A stretch of DNA of 64,000 bases from Candidatus Opimibacter skivensis (lineage in GTDB: Bacteria; Bacteroidota; Bacteroidia; Chitinophagales; Saprospiraceae), in contig JADKGY010000006.1 of NCBI GenBank assembly GCA_016722045.1, forward strand, positions 434,001 to 498,000, read 5' to 3'. Below are positions 62,711 through 64,000 of the stretch, piece after piece. Under the pieces are notes generated by a model that did not search any database, was not told where the DNA came from, and saw only the letters and a list, made by a program, of their open reading frames with translations. Position numbers and translations under genes: made by a program. The number at the start of each line of letters is the position of its first letter. Position 1 is the first letter of the stretch.

Positions 62711-62896
62711 ATGCGCACTCTTGGCGTTGTCTTACTCGTAGCCGGAATTTTATCTTCCGCCCTTTATTTCCTCCACATGAATTTTATGTTCCTCAACTGG
62801 ATCAACACATGGGGACCTGATATGGCCTGGATGATCAGAGGCGGGATTATCGTGCTTGGTATCATCTTCTATTTCCTGGGAAAACGCTCTGACTAA
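62711..62896 (+). CDS. Small two-helix membrane protein
   Basis: A 61-residue protein with two transmembrane segments: LGVVLLVAGILSSALYFLHMNFMFL (residues ~3-27) and WMIRGGIIVLGIIFYFLGKR (~40-59), separated by a short WINTWGPDM loop. The start MRTLGVVLLVAGILSSALYF fits a small bacterial inner-membrane protein. Function unknown; proteins like this are often annotated as small conserved membrane proteins in Bacteroidota. Confidence 0.7.
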   Translation: MRTLGVVLLVAGILSSALYFLHMNFMFLNWINTWGPDMAWMIRGGIIVLGIIFYFLGKRSD

Positions 62897-62959
62897 GAGT
62901 GAGAGAAGTGAGAATCTAAAAGGAATTAACAGTCTGTTTCTTCAAGTTAAAATTAATCT

Positions 62960-63130
62960 CGAACTGCTATTTGAAGTCTCCTAACTTCAAATCAATATTT
63001 CCCCGCTATTTGAAGTCTCCTAACTTCAAATCAATATTTCCCCGCTATTTGAAGTTTGTAACTTCAAATCAATATTTCGGAACTGTCTCCATCACGAAAT
63101 CTGTTAAAAGCAGGCTGTGCCTGCCATTCG
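62960..63130. repeat. TTTGAAG hairpin repeat, copies 2-4, with GCAGGCTGTGCCTGC
   Basis: Three direct copies of GCTATTTGAAGTCTCCTAACTTCAAATCAATATTTC-like units, about 40 bases each, and the GCAGGCTGTGCCTGC hairpin at its end. The rest of 62897-63252 is unique but contains no gene. Confidence 0.8.
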
Positions 63131-63252
63131 TATGACCAGAATTAGAGGATAAGAACTTTCTTAACCATTTCCTATTTCAGCACCTTCCTACTACATCTAC
63201 GAAGAGAACTCTCTACCTTAGCTCACTTAATGTACTCCACTACCATTCCATT

Positions 63253-64000
63253 ATGAATATAAAATTTTGCGGAGCCGCCCGACATGTCACCGGCAGTTGT
63301 CATTTGCTCACACTTGCCAATGGGCATAAAGTCCTACTGGATTGCGGGCTTTTCCAGGGTAGCTATAATGAAGATCTTGTAGCCAACAATGAATTTTTGT
63401 TTGATCCTTCCGAGATCAACTGTGTCATTTTGTCTCACGCCCATATGGACCATTCAGGTCGTCTCCCACTGTTGGTGAAGAGAGGTTTCAAAGGAAATAT
63501 ACATTCGACCCATGCCACCCGAAGTCTATGCGCCATTATGTTGCTGGATGGCGCTTTTATTCAGGAAAAAGATGCCGAATACTACAACCGCAAACACCAA
63601 GGAAGGCAGGGCGATCCAGAATTCAAAATGCAGGAGCCACTCTATACCACCACAGATGTAGATCAGACCATGAACATGTTCATGGGCTATCCTTATGATC
63701 AATGGCAACAAGTCTGTCCAGGTCTCAGAGTGATGTATACGGATGCAGGTCATATCCTGGGCAGTGCCTCTGTTACGCTCGAGATTGACGAAAACGGAAA
63801 GAAAACAATCTTTGGTTTCACTGGTGATATTGGAAGGCCGAACAGACCCATTCTGCGGGATCCGGAACAGATGCCGGCATGTGACTATCTCATCTGCGAA
63901 TCAACTTATGGCGATCGCAAGCATGAATCACTTCCAAATGAAATGGGTCGATTTCTGGAGATCATCAGGCATACTTGTATTGACAAAAAAGGCAAACTGA
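63253..64000 (+). CDS. Metallo-beta-lactamase-fold (beta-CASP-type) nuclease, partial
   Basis: The 5' 249 codons of a larger protein; it runs off the window. MNIKFCGAARHVTGSCHLL begins it. The zinc motif SHAHMDHSGRLPLLVKRGF (HxHxDH) is complete, followed by DAGHILGSASVTLEI and GFTGDIGRPNRPILRDP, and YLICESTYGDRKH opens the next part. This is the pattern of RNA-metabolising MBL proteins of the YSH1/CPSF73-like group. The ATG follows repeat copies with 120 bases between. RNA cleavage is a family inference. Confidence 0.92.
   Translation, partial: MNIKFCGAARHVTGSCHLLTLANGHKVLLDCGLFQGSYNEDLVANNEFLFDPSEINCVILSHAHMDHSGRLPLLVKRGFKGNIHSTHATRSLCAIMLLDGAFIQEKDAEYYNRKHQGRQGDPEFKMQEPLYTTTDVDQTMNMFMGYPYDQWQQVCPGLRVMYTDAGHILGSASVTLEIDENGKKTIFGFTGDIGRPNRPILRDPEQMPACDYLICESTYGDRKHESLPNEMGRFLEIIRHTCIDKKGKL

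Noticed and set aside
63743..64000. An 85-codon ORF at the right end
   Set aside because: It is a shadow of the metallo-beta-lactamase gene starting at 63253, whose frame carries the HxHxDH motif and stays open to the window end.

Overview
The window looks like a chromosomal segment from the phylum Bacteroidota, most likely Saprospiraceae-like (the family is an inference). The supporting signs are: a secreted protein with a C-terminal type IX secretion sorting domain; a GldB-type gliding lipoprotein beside a PorT-like beta-barrel; promoters of the TTTG-N19-TAnnTTTG form; a class II HMG-CoA reductase beside a type 2 IPP isomerase; and a three-subunit SdhC-A-B complex. No rRNA, tRNA, CRISPR array, insertion sequence or phage module was seen. 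Gene order is mostly housekeeping and metabolic, with both strands used in short blocks.

Layout. 0-10 kb: dnaX, two secreted proteins, pyrD, nadC, a PorT-like protein and gldB. 10-19 kb: a dioxygenase, an orphan pair with a PIN-like protein, a GH3-type adenylating enzyme, and a region with two paralogous ~500-residue alpha-helical proteins, a small lipoprotein and a possible 21-codon peptide gene with its own -7 element and terminator. 19-25 kb: uvrA, then a toxin-antitoxin and regulatory cluster (antitoxin plus broken PIN toxin, SatD-like protein, XRE-MNT/HEPN module). 25-28 kb: a partial phenylacetyl-CoA epoxidase cluster (paaE-tetR-paaA-paaB, no paaC or paaD) with a TetR-type palindrome in front. 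28-38 kb: an M15 peptidase, a thioredoxin-like protein, lpxD, polA (frameshifted as given) and a TMTC-like membrane protein. 38-48 kb: a glycosidase/serine-hydrolase fusion coupled to a LolC/E-type permease, twin Cys-rich lipoproteins, a flippase, a GT39-type transferase and an acyl-CoA ligase. 48-64 kb: a divergent yceI/hxlR pair with an operator array, mnmG, a ParE-type TA pair, HMG-CoA reductase and IPP isomerase, an M28 peptidase-hpt-hydrolase operon, sdhCAB, and the start of a beta-CASP-type metallo-beta-lactamase protein.

Two features recur. First, many intergenic gaps are filled with short tandem repeats (for example CGAAAAT, TAATGTG, GAGTAAC, GGCGAA, TTTATAGG, AGCAGGG units). The same unit types come back at distant sites in either orientation, together with dispersed palindromes (CCCCTAAATCCCC type, ATCCGGCATCC type, a perfect 54-bp palindrome). 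Second, two stretches (about 22584-22940 and 31030-31071) are homopolymer-dominated and look like sequencing or gap-filling errors rather than biology; one of them truncates a PIN toxin gene.

The observations I would follow first are: the A10 slippery run in dnaX with an immediate -1 stop; the paralogue pair with a nearly invariant C-terminus beside two unrelated ORFs that share an IIGDExEGC C-terminal end with mostly synonymous codon differences; the XRE-fused MntA/HepT module; and the operator array between yceI and hxlR.
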